Numbered from the stretch's first letter, positions 39,901-48,564 are shown. The stretch is DNA of 57,894 nt from Tessaracoccus caeni (GCF_029211185.1 NZ_JARGDO010000023.1:1-57894), one strand, 5' to 3'. Made by a program: numbers and translations. Notes: generated by a model from the sequence alone, not told the origin.

Positions 39901-40425
39901 CCTGCCGACCAGGAGCGCGAGGTGACTCGCTTCACCTTCCCGCGCCAGCGTCGGGACCGCCGGCTCTGCCTGGCCGACTTCTTCCGCGACGAGGAGGAGG
40001 CACGCGAGCTGGGTCCGGACGTGCTGCCGATGCAGCTGGTCACCATGGGGTCGGAGGTGGCCAAGGGAACGGCCAAGTTGTTCGAGGCCAACGCCTACCG
40101 CGACTACCTGGAGCTGCATGGGCTGTCCGTGCAGCTCACCGAGGCCTTGGCCGAGTTCTGGCATTCCCGGGTGCGCGACGAGCTGGGCCTGCAAGGCGAT
40201 GGCTCGGTCGAGGCGGCGATTCGCGACCAGGCCTACCGTGGCTCGCGCTACTCCTTCGGCTATCCGGCCTGCCCCGAGATGGAGGACCGGATCAAGCTGA
40301 CGAAGCTGCTGGAGCCGGAGCGGATCGGCGTCGAGTTGAGCGAGGAGTTGCAGCTGCACCCGGAGCAGTCGACGGATGCCATCGTCGTGCACCACCCGGA
40401 GGCCAAGTACTTCAACGCCAAGTAG
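36949..40425 (+). CDS. metH: Cobalamin-dependent methionine synthase
   Basis: At 1158 residues all modules are present. The homocysteine-binding domain (about 1-310) has Zn cysteines in LNCATGP and IGGCCGTTP. The methyltetrahydrofolate domain (about 335-600) includes NIGERTNANGSKVF. The B12 domain (about 640-860) has the axial histidine H735 in RGDVHDIGKN. The C-terminal reactivation domain (about 890-1158) shows FGYPACPEMED. The enzyme methylates homocysteine and needs cobalamin. The start is GTG at 36949. An 11-bp inverted repeat precedes it; I see no cobalamin riboswitch. Confidence 0.97.
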   Translation: MPKSFKELLGSRVLVADGAMGTMLQSFGDLSLEEDFQNLEGCNEVLNVTRPDVVGAVHRAYLEAGADCIETNSFGTNLAALNEYGIVDRLEELAEAAARIAREAADEFSTEDKPRFVLGSVGPGTKLPTLGHVTFAEIRDAYQLQMSAMISGGIDAVLIETCQDLLQAKAAVIAAKRAREEAGVELPILVNVTVETTGTMLLGSEIGAALVALEALGIDCIGLNCATGPAEMSEHLRHLSRRAGIQVGAMPNAGLPELTADGARYPLGPEGLAEALGLYLDEFGLALIGGCCGTTPEHIRLLAEGYSGRPVATRTPQIEEASSSLYIEVPFAQDASYLNIGERTNANGSKVFREAMLAGNWDECVEIAKSQARDGAHVLDLCVDYVGRDGAADMSELAFRLSTAVTLPVVLDSTEPHVLEAGLERLAGRCIINSVNYEDGDGPESRFGRIMPMVREHGAAVVALTIDEEGQARTAEWKVRVASRLIDDLVDNWGMRVGDILVDALTFPIATGQEETRKDGLETINAIRELKRRYPGVRTTLGLSNISFGLNPAARIVLNSVFLHECVQAGLDSAIVHSAKILPMDRIPEDQRQVALDMVYDRRAEGYDPLSRFLEMFEGVTAASARQSRAAELAALPLAERLQRRIIDGEGKGLSEDLDEALGGKPALEIINEDLLAGMKVVGELFGSGKMQLPFVLQSAEVMKTAVAYLEPHMEKSDGSGKGTLVLATVRGDVHDIGKNLVDIIVSNNGYTVINIGIKQPVQAIIEAAEKHNADVIGMSGLLVKSTLVMKDNLLELNRLGLGEKYPVLLGGAALTRAFVEHDLNDIFDGEVRYAKDAFEGLALMDAVMAVKNGVEGAALPQPKRRRYAKVEVADDQADEPGLRSDVARRIDVPTPPFWGTRVVKGIPFADVLQWLDHRATFMGQWGLKSLRGGPSYEELVETEGLPRLRMWADRIKTDKLANFAVVYGYFPVHSSGNDLIVFDPADQEREVTRFTFPRQRRDRRLCLADFFRDEEEARELGPDVLPMQLVTMGSEVAKGTAKLFEANAYRDYLELHGLSVQLTEALAEFWHSRVRDELGLQGDGSVEAAIRDQAYRGSRYSFGYPACPEMEDRIKLTKLLEPERIGVELSEELQLHPEQSTDAIVVHHPEAKYFNAK

Positions 40426-40435
40426 GGTGTCGGGC

Positions 40436-41104
40436 ATGACTCTGCCTATGCCGAAAGCCGTGCTGTGGGACTTCGACGGAACCCTGATCGACAGCGAGCC
40501 CATCTGGGCGCAGGGCGAGCAGGTGGTCATGCGCGGGCGCGGCGTCGCCTGGGGGAGTGAGCACAACGCGTCCTTCGTCGGTCAGTCGATGGAGAACACG
40601 GCGCGAGCCATGGCAAGGGCCTTGGGCGACGAGGAGCTGTGGCGAGAGCTGGCAGACGGCGTCGAGGAGTACGTCGGCGCGAGGCTGGCTCAAGAGCTGC
40701 CCTGGATCGACGGCGCCCGCGAGCTGCTGGAGGACGTGGCGGGGCGCGGTGTCCGGATGGCGGTCGTGACGGCGAGCAGCAGCCGGATCCTGGAGGCCGC
40801 CCGTCCGCATCTCGAGCGGCACGTCAAGACGATCGTGACCGCCAACGACGTGACCAACCACAAGCCGCACCCCGAGGCCTATCAGACGGCGATGGAACGC
40901 CTCGGCGTCGCGCCGGAGGAGTGCCTCGTGGTCGAGGACTCCATCCCCGGCGTCGCCTCCGGTCGTGCCGCCGGCGCCGTCGTCTACGCCGTGCCCGTCC
41001 CGATGATCGAGATGACGGAACAGCCCGGGGTGCGGATCAACCACAACCGCCTGACCGGCACCACCTGGCCCGACCTCCTCGACGCCTGGCGCACCCTGAA
41101 GTGA
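40436..41104 (+). CDS. HAD-family phosphatase (beta-phosphoglucomutase-like)
   Basis: The 222-residue soluble enzyme has the HAD motifs. Motif I is DFDGTLIDSEP (nucleophile Asp about residue 12), motif II is the Thr-Ala-Ser-Ser segment VVTASSS, motif III is a lysine in NHKPHPEAY, and motif IV is VVEDSIPGVASG. An alpha-helical cap inserted after motif I makes it a subclass IA member like beta-phosphoglucomutase or phosphoglycolate phosphatase. The substrate is not predictable. The gene starts 10 nt after metH with no separate promoter, so it is probably cotranscribed. Confidence 0.88.
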   Translation: MTLPMPKAVLWDFDGTLIDSEPIWAQGEQVVMRGRGVAWGSEHNASFVGQSMENTARAMARALGDEELWRELADGVEEYVGARLAQELPWIDGARELLEDVAGRGVRMAVVTASSSRILEAARPHLERHVKTIVTANDVTNHKPHPEAYQTAMERLGVAPEECLVVEDSIPGVASGRAAGAVVYAVPVPMIEMTEQPGVRINHNRLTGTTWPDLLDAWRTLK

Positions 41105-41145
41105 CCCACCCACCTCACGCTCTCCGAGGCGCGGGGGATCACCAC

Positions 41146-41204
41146 GGTCTTTGAGGTGCGGAGGCTCCGGGCGAGGAACGAGCCCCGAAGCCGCAGCCTC
41201 GACA
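41146..41204. repeat. Long variant of the dispersed palindrome, copy 1
   Basis: TCTTTGAGGTGCGGAGGCTCCGG starts it and GAAGCCGCAGCCTCGACATT ends it. The middle GGGCGAGGAACGAGCCC forms its own hairpin. The next copy, 80 bp to the right, shares this long middle almost exactly. The gap 41105-41387 holds only these repeats, a partial copy at 41117-41132 and the trmI leader. Confidence 0.75.
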
Positions 41205-41230
41205 TTCAGGACGAGCGCGAAGCACTGATG

Positions 41231-41297
41231 ACGCTCTTTGAGGTGCGTAGGCTCCGGGCGAGGAACGAGCCCCGAAGCCGCAGCCTCGAAAAGACCC
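41231..41297. repeat. Long variant of the dispersed palindrome, copy 2
   Basis: It reads ACGCTCTTTGAGGTGCG through the same middle as copy 1 to AGCCTCGAAAAGACCC. The same orientation and long variant middle suggest a tandem duplication of one unit. Confidence 0.78.
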
Positions 41298-41387
41298 AGC
41301 GCGAGAATCCGCAGTAGCCCAGCCACAGACGGTCACCGCCGTTATCCGGCATACTTGTGCGCTGACTCGACGACGGGACGACCAAGT

Positions 41388-42278
41388 ATGAATCTTTCTG
41401 GTGTGAAGAGCGGCAATCTGCAGCCGGGCGAGCGCGTGACGCTCACTGACGGCAAGGGACGACGCAAGTCGATCGTGCTCCGCGAGGGCGCGGAGTGGCA
41501 CACGTCTCGTGGCGCGATCAAGCACGACGACATGATCGGCGGACCCGAAGCCGTCACGGTGAAGGCCGCCGGCGGTGCCGAGTACCTGGTGATGCGCCCG
41601 ATCCTGAACGAGTACATGGTCTCGATGCCTCGCGATGCGGCGGTGATCTACCCGAAGGACGCGGCTCAGATCCTGATGTGGACCGACATCTTCCCGGGTG
41701 CTCGCGTGCTGGAGGCCGGCGTCGGTTCCGGCGCGCTCAGCCTGGCGATGCTGCGGGCGATCGGCCCCGAGGGGCGCCTCCACTCCTATGAACGGCGCCA
41801 GCAGTTCGCGGACGTGGCCATGAAAAACGTCGAGACCTTCCTCGGCGGGCCGCACCCGGCGTGGGAGGTGACCGTCGGCGACCTGGTCGAGGTGATCGCC
41901 GACGAGCCCATCGACCGCGCCATCCTGGACATGCTGGCACCGTGGGAGTGCATTGACGCCGTCGGCGAGCGCCTGGTGCCCGGCGGCATCCTGTGCTGCT
42001 ACGTCGCGACGACCACCCAGCTCGGTCGCACCATGGACACTCTGCGTGCGCACGGCGGCTTCACCGAGCCGTCGGGCGTCGAGATCAGCATTCGCGAATG
42101 GCACGCCGAGGGCTTGGCCATCCGCCCGGGCCACGGCACCAGCGGTCACACCGGCTTCCTGATCCACACCCGTCGGATGGCCCCCGGTAACACTCCGCCG
42201 ATGCGTAAGCGTCGCCCGGCTCCCGGCGCCTACGGCCCCGACTACACCGGTCCGCGCCCCGCCAACATCGCCACCTAG
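41388..42278 (+). CDS. trmI: tRNA (adenine-58-N1)-methyltransferase TrmI
   Basis: The 296-residue enzyme methylates A58 in the T-loop of tRNA. It has an N-terminal beta-rich domain (GERVTLTDGKGRRKSIVL, HDDMIGGPEAVTV). The class I SAM fold includes GARVLEAGVGSGALSLAM and the catalytic Asp in DRAILDMLAPWE. The tail is GTSGHTGFLIHTRRMAPG. The ATG at 41388 is the family start; in-frame sequence upstream is repeat-derived. In actinobacteria trmI usually precedes mpa-dop-pup-prcB-prcA; here prcB follows after a single opposite-strand gene. The stop shares CTAG with that gene. Confidence 0.94.
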   Translation: MNLSGVKSGNLQPGERVTLTDGKGRRKSIVLREGAEWHTSRGAIKHDDMIGGPEAVTVKAAGGAEYLVMRPILNEYMVSMPRDAAVIYPKDAAQILMWTDIFPGARVLEAGVGSGALSLAMLRAIGPEGRLHSYERRQQFADVAMKNVETFLGGPHPAWEVTVGDLVEVIADEPIDRAILDMLAPWECIDAVGERLVPGGILCCYVATTTQLGRTMDTLRAHGGFTEPSGVEISIREWHAEGLAIRPGHGTSGHTGFLIHTRRMAPGNTPPMRKRRPAPGAYGPDYTGPRPANIAT

Positions 42279-42637
42279 GCGCGGTTCTTGCGGCGGCCGG
42301 CCAGATGGGTGATGAGCCGCCAGCCGCCGAGGAACAGACCCAACACCAGGGTCGTCACGATCACGAACGGCAGGGCGGTTCCGCCGCCGGAGGCGATGCG
42401 AAGGGACATCCCGCCGGCGACGGTGACGAGCCAGATGATGAGGAACTCACGCAGTCCTAGCCCGACCTTGCCGAGCAGCACGACGACGGCCCAGCCCACG
42501 GCGAGGGCCGCGCCGAACGGCCAGAAGGTGCCGAAGATGCCCGCGACGTCGAGCGTCTCGCCGTGGCTGGCTCGGCCGTTGATGGCGAACAGCAGGACGG
42601 CGATCAGGTCGATGGCGATGGGCACGATGCGCTTCAT
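42275..42637 (-). CDS. DUF3054 family membrane protein
   Basis: The 120-residue protein has four hydrophobic segments (about 5-23, 38-58, 66-84, 92-112). The signature IDLIAVLLFAINGRASHGE near the start and GTFWPFGAALAVGW, then RIASGGGTALPFVIV, are typical of DUF3054. The function is unknown. The ATG at 42637 is preferred over an upstream start. The TAG stop and that of trmI share the palindrome CTAG (42275-42278), so the two genes converge with a 4-nt overlap. Confidence 0.85.
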   Translation of the reverse strand: MKRIVPIAIDLIAVLLFAINGRASHGETLDVAGIFGTFWPFGAALAVGWAVVVLLGKVGLGLREFLIIWLVTVAGGMSLRIASGGGTALPFVIVTTLVLGLFLGGWRLITHLAGRRKNRA

Positions 42638-42750
42638 GGCGCCCACTATAGGCACGTCGGCGCTACTGCCTCGTGGAGGTGTGTGAGGCGGCGCGCGTCC
42701 TGTCGGTCGGGTGGGCTATCGTCGGGGTGACTCAGATAGAAAGCGAGGCC

Positions 42751-43569
42751 ATGGCCGATCAGCTGCGGGGCCTTTTGGGGCCCTCCCTCGACGCGAACAC
42801 GTCGTCCTTCGCCGAGTTCCTGGGGCGCGCGATGCCCGATCACCGGCTGTCCGTGCCGGCGAGCGAGCTCGCGCCTCACGGCACCACCATCATCGCGGCG
42901 CGATATCGCGACGGCGTGGTGATGGCGGGCGACCGGCGCGCGACGATGGGCTCGGTGATCGCGCTGCGCGATATCGAGAAGGTGTTCGGGGCCGACGACT
43001 CGTCGATCATCGGCGTGGCCGGATCCGCGGGCACCGCCGTCGAACTGGTGCGGCTGTTCCAGGTGGAGCTGGAGCACTTCGAGAAGATCGAGGGCGTGAG
43101 CCTGAGCTTCGAGGGCAAGGCCAACCGGCTGGGCGCGCTGCTGCGGGCCAATCTTCCGCAGGCCATGCAGGGCCTGATGGTGCTGCCGCTGTTCGTGGGC
43201 TGGGACGAGCGCGCCGGCCGCGGCCGGCTGTTCTCCTACGACGCCACCGGCGGGCGTTACGAGGAGCAGGACTTCTGCGCGATCGGCTCCGGCGCGTCCT
43301 TCGCGCGCGGGTCGCTGAAGAAGATGCACGATCCTGAGGCCGACGAGTTCACGGCGGTCGCGGCGCTGCTGCAGTCGCTGTTCGACGCGGCCGACGACGA
43401 CTCCGCCACCTCTGGCCTCGACGTCACCCGCGGCATCTTCCCGGTCGTGATGCGCGCCTCGGCCGACGGCGTCGTCAAGTGGGAGGACGACGGCGTGCGT
43501 GAGTTGGCCGAACGCATCGTCACCGGCCGCAAGGTCCGGCCCGAGGGACCGAGGGGGACCGCGCTGTGA
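42751..43569 (+). CDS. prcB: 20S proteasome beta subunit
   Basis: The 272-residue precursor has a propeptide of about 44 residues removed before T45 ([12 protein letters not shown]), the catalytic N-terminal threonine. [13 protein letters not shown] carries the conserved Asp and Lys-region residues, and [13 protein letters not shown] is the second conserved block. It forms the inner rings of the proteasome. GAAAGCGAGG precedes the ATG at 42751. The stop overlaps prcA as GTGA. Actinobacterial proteasomes usually need Mpa/ARC and Pup, which are not encoded beside it. Confidence 0.95.
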   Translation: MADQLRGLLGPSLDANTSSFAEFLGRAMPDHRLSVPASELAPHGTTIIAARYRDGVVMAGDRRATMGSVIALRDIEKVFGADDSSIIGVAGSAGTAVELVRLFQVELEHFEKIEGVSLSFEGKANRLGALLRANLPQAMQGLMVLPLFVGWDERAGRGRLFSYDATGGRYEEQDFCAIGSGASFARGSLKKMHDPEADEFTAVAALLQSLFDAADDDSATSGLDVTRGIFPVVMRASADGVVKWEDDGVRELAERIVTGRKVRPEGPRGTAL

Positions 43570-44261
43570 GCACGCCTTTTGGCTACATCTCGCCCGAGCA
43601 GCTGATGCAGGACCGGGCGGAGTTCGCGCGCAAGGGCATCGCGCGCGGCCGCTCCGTCGCCATGCTGCGCTACCAGGACGGCATCGCGATGGTGGCCGAG
43701 AACCTGTCCACCACGCTGCACAAGATCTCCGAGATCTACGACCGGATCGGCTTTGGCGCCGTCGGCAGGTACCACGAGTTCGAGGCGCTGCGCATCGCCG
43801 GCATCCGCCAGGCCGATCTGCGCGGCTACTCCTACGACCGCTCCGACGTGTCCGGCCGCAGTCTTGCCGTCTCCTACTCGCAGCTGCTCGGCGGCGCCTT
43901 CTCGTCGGGCAGCGAGAAGCCCTTCGAAGTGGAGTTGCTGGTCGGCGAACTCGGACTGACGCCGGAGGCGGATGTGATCTACCGGGTCGCCTACGACGGC
44001 GTGATCACCGACCATGCCCAGAGCGCCGTGATCGGTGGCGAGGCCGAGCAGGTGGCGTCGCGGCTGCGCGCGTCCCATCGCCCGGACGCGCCGCTGACAG
44101 AGGCCATCGCGACGGCAGCCCGCGCCCTGGGAGGCTCGGAGGCGCTGGCCGCGTCGCATCTCGAAGTGGCTGTTCTCGACCGCAACAGCCGGCTCCGGCG
44201 CACCTTCCGCCGGCTTCCGGCCGACGAGGTCGCCGCGCTGCGTGAAGCCACCGATGAGTGA
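43566..44261 (+). CDS. prcA: 20S proteasome alpha subunit
   Basis: The 231-residue subunit of the outer gating rings starts [20 protein letters not shown], the gate-forming N-terminal region. The proteasome core segments [20 protein letters not shown] and [14 protein letters not shown] follow. The tail is [17 protein letters not shown]. The start is GTG at 43566, overlapping prcB. tyrA overlaps its end by 8 nt. pafA, which often follows prcA, is not here. Confidence 0.95.
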   Translation: MSTPFGYISPEQLMQDRAEFARKGIARGRSVAMLRYQDGIAMVAENLSTTLHKISEIYDRIGFGAVGRYHEFEALRIAGIRQADLRGYSYDRSDVSGRSLAVSYSQLLGGAFSSGSEKPFEVELLVGELGLTPEADVIYRVAYDGVITDHAQSAVIGGEAEQVASRLRASHRPDAPLTEAIATAARALGGSEALAASHLEVAVLDRNSRLRRTFRRLPADEVAALREATDE

Positions 44262-45336
44262 CGGGCAGAGCGCGGCCCGGGTTCTGATCGTCGGCGCGGG
44301 GCTGGTGGGGTCGTCGCTGGGCCTCGCCCTCGTGCGCGCGGGCTACGACGTCGTGCTGTGGGACACCGCGGCATCCCATGCTCTCGTGGCGGCCGAACTC
44401 GGAGCCGGCCGGGTGGGCGATCCCGGCACGCACGTCGACATCGTCGTGGCTGCGACGCCGCCGGCTTCGATCCCGGGCGTCGTCGTGCAATGCCTGGAGC
44501 GTTTTCCCAAGGCGGTGGTCACCGACGTGGGGTCGGTGAAGGCGCAGCTGGTGGCCGATGTCGCTCAGCGCACGCCGCACGCCGCACGGTATGTGCCGTC
44601 GCACCCCATGGCCGGTTCGCAGTTCACGGGGCCGATGACCGCCTCGGCCGACCTGTTCGTCGAGCGCACCTGGGTGGTCACCCCCGTCGAGGGCAACGCC
44701 GAGTCGGATGTCGCGATGATCACCCGGATGGCCGAGGCCTCCGGCGCGCGCGTCGTCGTGATGGCGCCCGATGCGCATGACGAGGCCGTAGCCCAGGTGA
44801 GCCATGTGCCACACCTGATGAGCATTCTCACGGCCAGCCATCTGCGCGCGGTGCCGGGAGAGAACCTGCGGCTGGCTGGGCAGGGGATTCGCGACGTGAC
44901 GCGCATCGCCGGCTCCGATCCGGGGCTCTGGCGGCAGATCCTGACGGCCAACTCGGCCGCCGTGCGCGCGGAGCTGGAGGAGGTGGCCGAGGATCTCCAG
45001 TACCTGATGGGGGTGCTCGACCAGCCTGAGAAGCTGGAGAGCTTCCTCGGCCTGGGGCAGGCGGGCGCCCATGCGCTGCTGGTCAAGCACGGCCGGCAGC
45101 CGTTGGACGTGTGGAGCGTCACCGTCGAGATCCCCGACGAGCCGCGCGCGCTCGGCCGCCTGTTCACCGACATCGGCAAGGCCGGCTTCAACGTCGAGGA
45201 CTTCGATCTGACGCACGACCCCGTGCGCAATGTCGGTTATCTGTCGATCACCGTCGAGAGCGAGATGGCCGAACGGCTGCGCTCGCATCTGGTGGACAAG
45301 GGCTGGGCCGCCTGGTCCAGCACGAGGAAAGAGTGA
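44254..45336 (+). CDS. tyrA: Prephenate dehydrogenase with C-terminal ACT domain
   Basis: The 360-residue enzyme converts prephenate to 4-hydroxyphenylpyruvate with NAD(P)+ in tyrosine synthesis. It has the Rossmann motif LIVGAGLVGSSLGLAL. VTDVGSVKAQL and YVPSHPMAGSQFTGP are the substrate-binding blocks, with the conserved His, and ISHVPH-like QVSHVPHLMS is present. The last 75 residues (WSVTVEIPDEPRALGRLF) form an ACT-like regulatory domain, probably for tyrosine feedback. The ATG at 44254 is chosen over the GTG at 44242. Confidence 0.93.
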   Translation: MSDGQSAARVLIVGAGLVGSSLGLALVRAGYDVVLWDTAASHALVAAELGAGRVGDPGTHVDIVVAATPPASIPGVVVQCLERFPKAVVTDVGSVKAQLVADVAQRTPHAARYVPSHPMAGSQFTGPMTASADLFVERTWVVTPVEGNAESDVAMITRMAEASGARVVVMAPDAHDEAVAQVSHVPHLMSILTASHLRAVPGENLRLAGQGIRDVTRIAGSDPGLWRQILTANSAAVRAELEEVAEDLQYLMGVLDQPEKLESFLGLGQAGAHALLVKHGRQPLDVWSVTVEIPDEPRALGRLFTDIGKAGFNVEDFDLTHDPVRNVGYLSITVESEMAERLRSHLVDKGWAAWSSTRKE

Positions 45337-45344
45337 GGAAACCC

Positions 45345-46010
45345 ATGGCTGAATCCGTTCTGGTTGCGATCGACGGGCCGAGCGGCTCGGGCAAGTCGAC
45401 CACCTCGAAGCTGCTCGCCACCCGGCTGGGGCTGGGCTACCTGGACACCGGCTCGATGTATCGGGCGGCGACGGTGCGCTACCGCGAGGCGTTCCCCGAG
45501 GGCGGTGCGGATGCTGCGGCGATGACGGAGCTGATCGCCAGCACCTCCATCGAGGTGGGCACCGATCCGGCGGCGCCCACCATCGCCGTGAATGGTCGCG
45601 ACGTCTCCGCCGAGATCCGCGAGCCTCGGATCGCCGCCGCCGTCTCCGAGGTGGCCACCAACACCGACGTGCGAGCGCTGCTGATCGACCAGATGCGTCG
45701 CGTCATCGCCGAGCACGACCGTCGGATCGTCGTGGAAGGTCGCGACATCACCACCGTCGTCGCTCCCGACGCCGACGCCCGCGTGCTGCTGGTGGCCGAC
45801 CCGGCCGCACGGGTTGCCCGTCGGGCCGCGGAGGTGGGCGACAAGGCCGACCAGGCCGCCGTCACCGACCAGGTGCTGCGCCGCGACCGTGACGACTCGA
45901 CGGTGGTCAACTTCACCGAGGCGGCCGAGGGCGTCACCGTGATCGACTCCACCTTCCTGACCCCCGACGAGGTGGTCGACGCCATCATCGCCCTGCTGCC
46001 CCGAGGTTGA
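45345..46010 (+). CDS. cmk: Cytidylate kinase
   Basis: The 221-residue enzyme phosphorylates CMP and dCMP. It has the P-loop AIDGPSGSGKSTTSK (about 8-22), then YLDTGSMYRA, the CMP-binding insert, VVEGRDITTVVAPDA and the lid RRDRDDS. It starts 8 nt after tyrA with GAGGAAA before the ATG at 45345. The tyrA-cmk-der order is common in actinobacteria. Confidence 0.95.
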   Translation: MAESVLVAIDGPSGSGKSTTSKLLATRLGLGYLDTGSMYRAATVRYREAFPEGGADAAAMTELIASTSIEVGTDPAAPTIAVNGRDVSAEIREPRIAAAVSEVATNTDVRALLIDQMRRVIAEHDRRIVVEGRDITTVVAPDADARVLLVADPAARVARRAAEVGDKADQAAVTDQVLRRDRDDSTVVNFTEAAEGVTVIDSTFLTPDEVVDAIIALLPRG

Positions 46011-46125
46011 CGCCTCCGCGACGAAGGGAGGCCGCGACCCTCGCGAGGCGGTCGGTTGACCAAAGATAGGTAGACTGAGCCGTCGCTGCGTCGGGAGACG
46101 CGGGCTGTGGACGAAGGGAAGCGTT

Positions 46126-47478
46126 GTGAGCGAAGAAACCACTGGGGAAGAGACGATCATCAAGCCGGTGGTGGCGGTGGTGGGGCGACCCAACGTCGGA
46201 AAGTCCACTCTGGTCAACCGCATTCTGGGTCGGCGCGAGGCCGTCGTCCAGGACACCCCGGGCGTGACGCGCGACCGGGTCTCCTACGACGCCAACTGGA
46301 ACGGCCGCGAGTTCGTGCTGGTCGACACCGGCGGCTGGGTGTCCGACGCCCAGGGCATGGCTGCCCAGATCGCTGAGCAGGCCGAGCTGGCCATCTCCAC
46401 GGCCGACGCGGTGTTGTTCGTCGTCGACGCCACCGTCGGCACCCTCGACGAGGACGAGGCCGTCGTGCGCGTGCTGCGTCGATCCAGCAAACCCGTCGTG
46501 CTGGCCGCGAACAAGGTCGACAACCAGCAGACCGAGATGATGGCCGCCACCATGTGGAACCTCGGCCTGGGCGAGCCGTACCCGGTCTCGGCCCTGCACG
46601 GTCGCGGCTCCGGCGACCTGCTCGACGCACTGCTCGACGCGCTCCCGGAGGCTCCGCGCGAGGCGGAGGTCGAGGAGGCCGGGCCGCGTCGCGTGGCCAT
46701 CGTCGGCAAGCCCAACGTCGGCAAGTCGTCGCTGCTCAACAAGCTGGCCCAGCAGCAGCGCGTGGTCGTGTCCGACATCTCCGGCACCACCGTCGACCCG
46801 GTCGACGAGATCGTCGAGGTGGGCGGCCAGGTGTACCGGCTGATCGACACCGCCGGCATCCGCAAGCGCGTGAAGCAGGCCTCCGGGCACGAGTTCTACG
46901 CCAGCCTGCGCACCCAGGCCGCCATCGAGCGCGCCGAGGTGTGCGTGATGGTGATCGACGCCTCCGAGCCGGTCAGCGACCAGGATCTGCGCATCCTCAG
47001 CGACATCGAGGAGATGGGACGCGCCCTCGTCATCGCGTTCAACAAGTGGGATCTCACCGACGACGAGCGCCGCCGCTACCTGGAGCGCGAGATCGAGCGC
47101 GACCTGGTCGCCTTCCGTTGGGCGCCCACCGTGAACATCTCGGCGCTGACCGGTCGCAACGTCGACAAGCTGTCGAAGGCGATCGAGGCGGCGGCCGCTG
47201 GCTGGGAGACCCGGATCTCCACCGGCAAGCTCAACTCCTTCCTCGGGCGCATCGCGGCCTCGCATCCGCACCCGGTTCGTGGCGGCAAGCAGCCCCGCAT
47301 CCTGTTCGGCACCCAGGCCCAGGCCTGCCCGCCCACGTTCGTGCTGTTCACCAGCGGCCAGCTCGATCCGCAGTACACGCGCTTCGTCGAGCGGCGTCTG
47401 CGCGAGGACTTCGGCTTCGTCGGCTCGCCGGTGCATATCGAGGTGAGGGCGCGCGCCAAGCACTCCGAGCGTCGCTGA
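46126..47478 (+). CDS. der: GTPase Der (EngA), ribosome assembly factor
   Basis: The 450-residue protein carries two consecutive GTPase domains and a KH-like C-terminal domain. G1 motifs are GRPNVGKST and [10 protein letters not shown]3 motifs are DTGGW and DTAGI. G4 motifs are NKVD and NKWD. The C-terminal domain ends [14 protein letters not shown]. It acts in 50S subunit maturation. The start is GTG at 46126 with GGGAAG upstream. The 115-bp gap after cmk holds no further gene. Confidence 0.97.
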   Translation: MSEETTGEETIIKPVVAVVGRPNVGKSTLVNRILGRREAVVQDTPGVTRDRVSYDANWNGREFVLVDTGGWVSDAQGMAAQIAEQAELAISTADAVLFVVDATVGTLDEDEAVVRVLRRSSKPVVLAANKVDNQQTEMMAATMWNLGLGEPYPVSALHGRGSGDLLDALLDALPEAPREAEVEEAGPRRVAIVGKPNVGKSSLLNKLAQQQRVVVSDISGTTVDPVDEIVEVGGQVYRLIDTAGIRKRVKQASGHEFYASLRTQAAIERAEVCVMVIDASEPVSDQDLRILSDIEEMGRALVIAFNKWDLTDDERRRYLEREIERDLVAFRWAPTVNISALTGRNVDKLSKAIEAAAAGWETRISTGKLNSFLGRIAASHPHPVRGGKQPRILFGTQAQACPPTFVLFTSGQLDPQYTRFVERRLREDFGFVGSPVHIEVRARAKHSERR

Positions 47479-47487
47479 GGTAGCGGG

Positions 47488-48513
47488 GTGTTCGGCGGGT
47501 TCATCACCTTTGTCCTGGCGGTCGGCTTCGCGATCGGCGTGCGTCGGGAGCCGCGACGCTTCGGGCTGGGCATCCTGCTGGCTGTGCTGGTCAGCGATCT
47601 GCTGCTGCGGGGCTTCAGCGCTCTGATCAACCTCACCGATCAAGGGGTCGGCACGATGTTCGCCGGCCTGCTGTTGATGGCCGTCGTCGTGGTGATGCTG
47701 CTCCTGGTGGCGACGCTGGGCGTGTTCTTGATCTGGAACACCGTCGTGATGTTCCGCAAGGAGGGGCGCGGGCTCCCTGCCCGGATCACCGGAACCGTCG
47801 GAGCGTTGATCGTGGCCTACCTGGCCGCCGGCGTCGTGACGCTGGTGTTCGGCCTTTACGACGTGGTGCCCTGGTTGATCTTCACGGGGCTGCCGGCCAC
47901 GTATCTCGCCTTCCTGTTCGTCGCGTTCCTGCTGTATTCGACGCTGTATACGGCGATCGCCGACCGCTTCGGCGACCCGGTCGATGCCGTCGTCGTGCTC
48001 GGCGCCGGCCTCCTGGGTGGCGAGCGGGTGAGCCCGCTGCTGGCTAAGCGGATCGACAAGGGACGCGAGGTGTTCGAGAAGTCGAAGGCGGCGGGTCGCG
48101 ATCCGCTGCTGATCGTCTCTGGTGGTCAGGGTGCCGACGAGAAGATCTCGGAGGCCGAGGCCATGTCGCGCTACCTCGTCGAGCGCGAGTTCGATACCGG
48201 TCAGCTGGCGTTGGAGGCCAAGTCGACGGACACCGACGAGAACCTGCGCTATTCGTCGGTGGTCCTTGCTGAGCGTCGTCCGGAAGGGGTCACGCGCATC
48301 GCCGCCGCGACGAGCGACTATCACGCGTTCCGTGCCGCGATCATCATGCGCAAGGCCGGTCTGCCCGGCTATGCCGTGGGCGCCAAGACGGCCCGCTACT
48401 ACTGGCCGAGCGCGATGATCCGCGAGTTCGCCGCCATCCTGATGGAACACTCCCGCCTCAACCTGGTGATCCTGCTGGGCCTGTGCGCGCCACTGATTAT
48501 CTACGCTCTTTGA
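47488..48513 (+). CDS. YdcF-family (DUF218) membrane protein
   Basis: The 341-residue protein has an N-terminal membrane part of about four or five segments (about 3-20, 26-46, 54-82, 98-125, 130-155). The DUF218 domain (about 165-310) follows, with VDAVVVLGAGLLGGERV, LLIVSGGQGADEKISEAEAM and EAKSTDTDENLRYSS, then YHAFRAAIIM. A final hydrophobic helix (LVILLGLCAPLIIYAL) completes it. YdcF-like proteins are linked to envelope polysaccharide or vancomycin-related processes, without proven activity. The GTG at 47488 is 9 nt after der. The TGA stop is the TGA of CTCTTTGAG at the head of an 18-bp tandem repeat. Confidence 0.85.
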   Translation: MFGGFITFVLAVGFAIGVRREPRRFGLGILLAVLVSDLLLRGFSALINLTDQGVGTMFAGLLLMAVVVVMLLLVATLGVFLIWNTVVMFRKEGRGLPARITGTVGALIVAYLAAGVVTLVFGLYDVVPWLIFTGLPATYLAFLFVAFLLYSTLYTAIADRFGDPVDAVVVLGAGLLGGERVSPLLAKRIDKGREVFEKSKAAGRDPLLIVSGGQGADEKISEAEAMSRYLVEREFDTGQLALEAKSTDTDENLRYSSVVLAERRPEGVTRIAAATSDYHAFRAAIIMRKAGLPGYAVGAKTARYYWPSAMIREFAAILMEHSRLNLVILLGLCAPLIIYAL

Positions 48514-48532
48514 GTTATCTACGCTCTTTGAG
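48497..48532. repeat. Exact 18-bp tandem duplication at the YdcF stop codon
   Basis: TTATCTACGCTCTTTGAG occurs twice in direct tandem (48497-48514 and 48515-48532). The first copy encodes the last residues and stop of the YdcF-family gene. The second copy is the beginning of a dispersed palindrome. This looks like a footprint of how the palindrome arrived. Confidence 0.85.
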
Positions 48533-48564
48533 GTGCGGAGCGCAGCGGAGCCTCGAAAAGAGCG
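48521..48564. repeat. Dispersed palindrome copy downstream of the YdcF-family gene
   Basis: ACGCTCTTTGAGGTGCGGAGC and GGAGCCTCGAAAAGAGCG form a near-perfect stem around CGCAGC. It is one of the best-conserved copies. Confidence 0.8.

Noticed and set aside
37336..40566. 1076-residue open frame on the minus strand opposite metH
   Set aside because: Antisense shadow of metH with no domain similarity.
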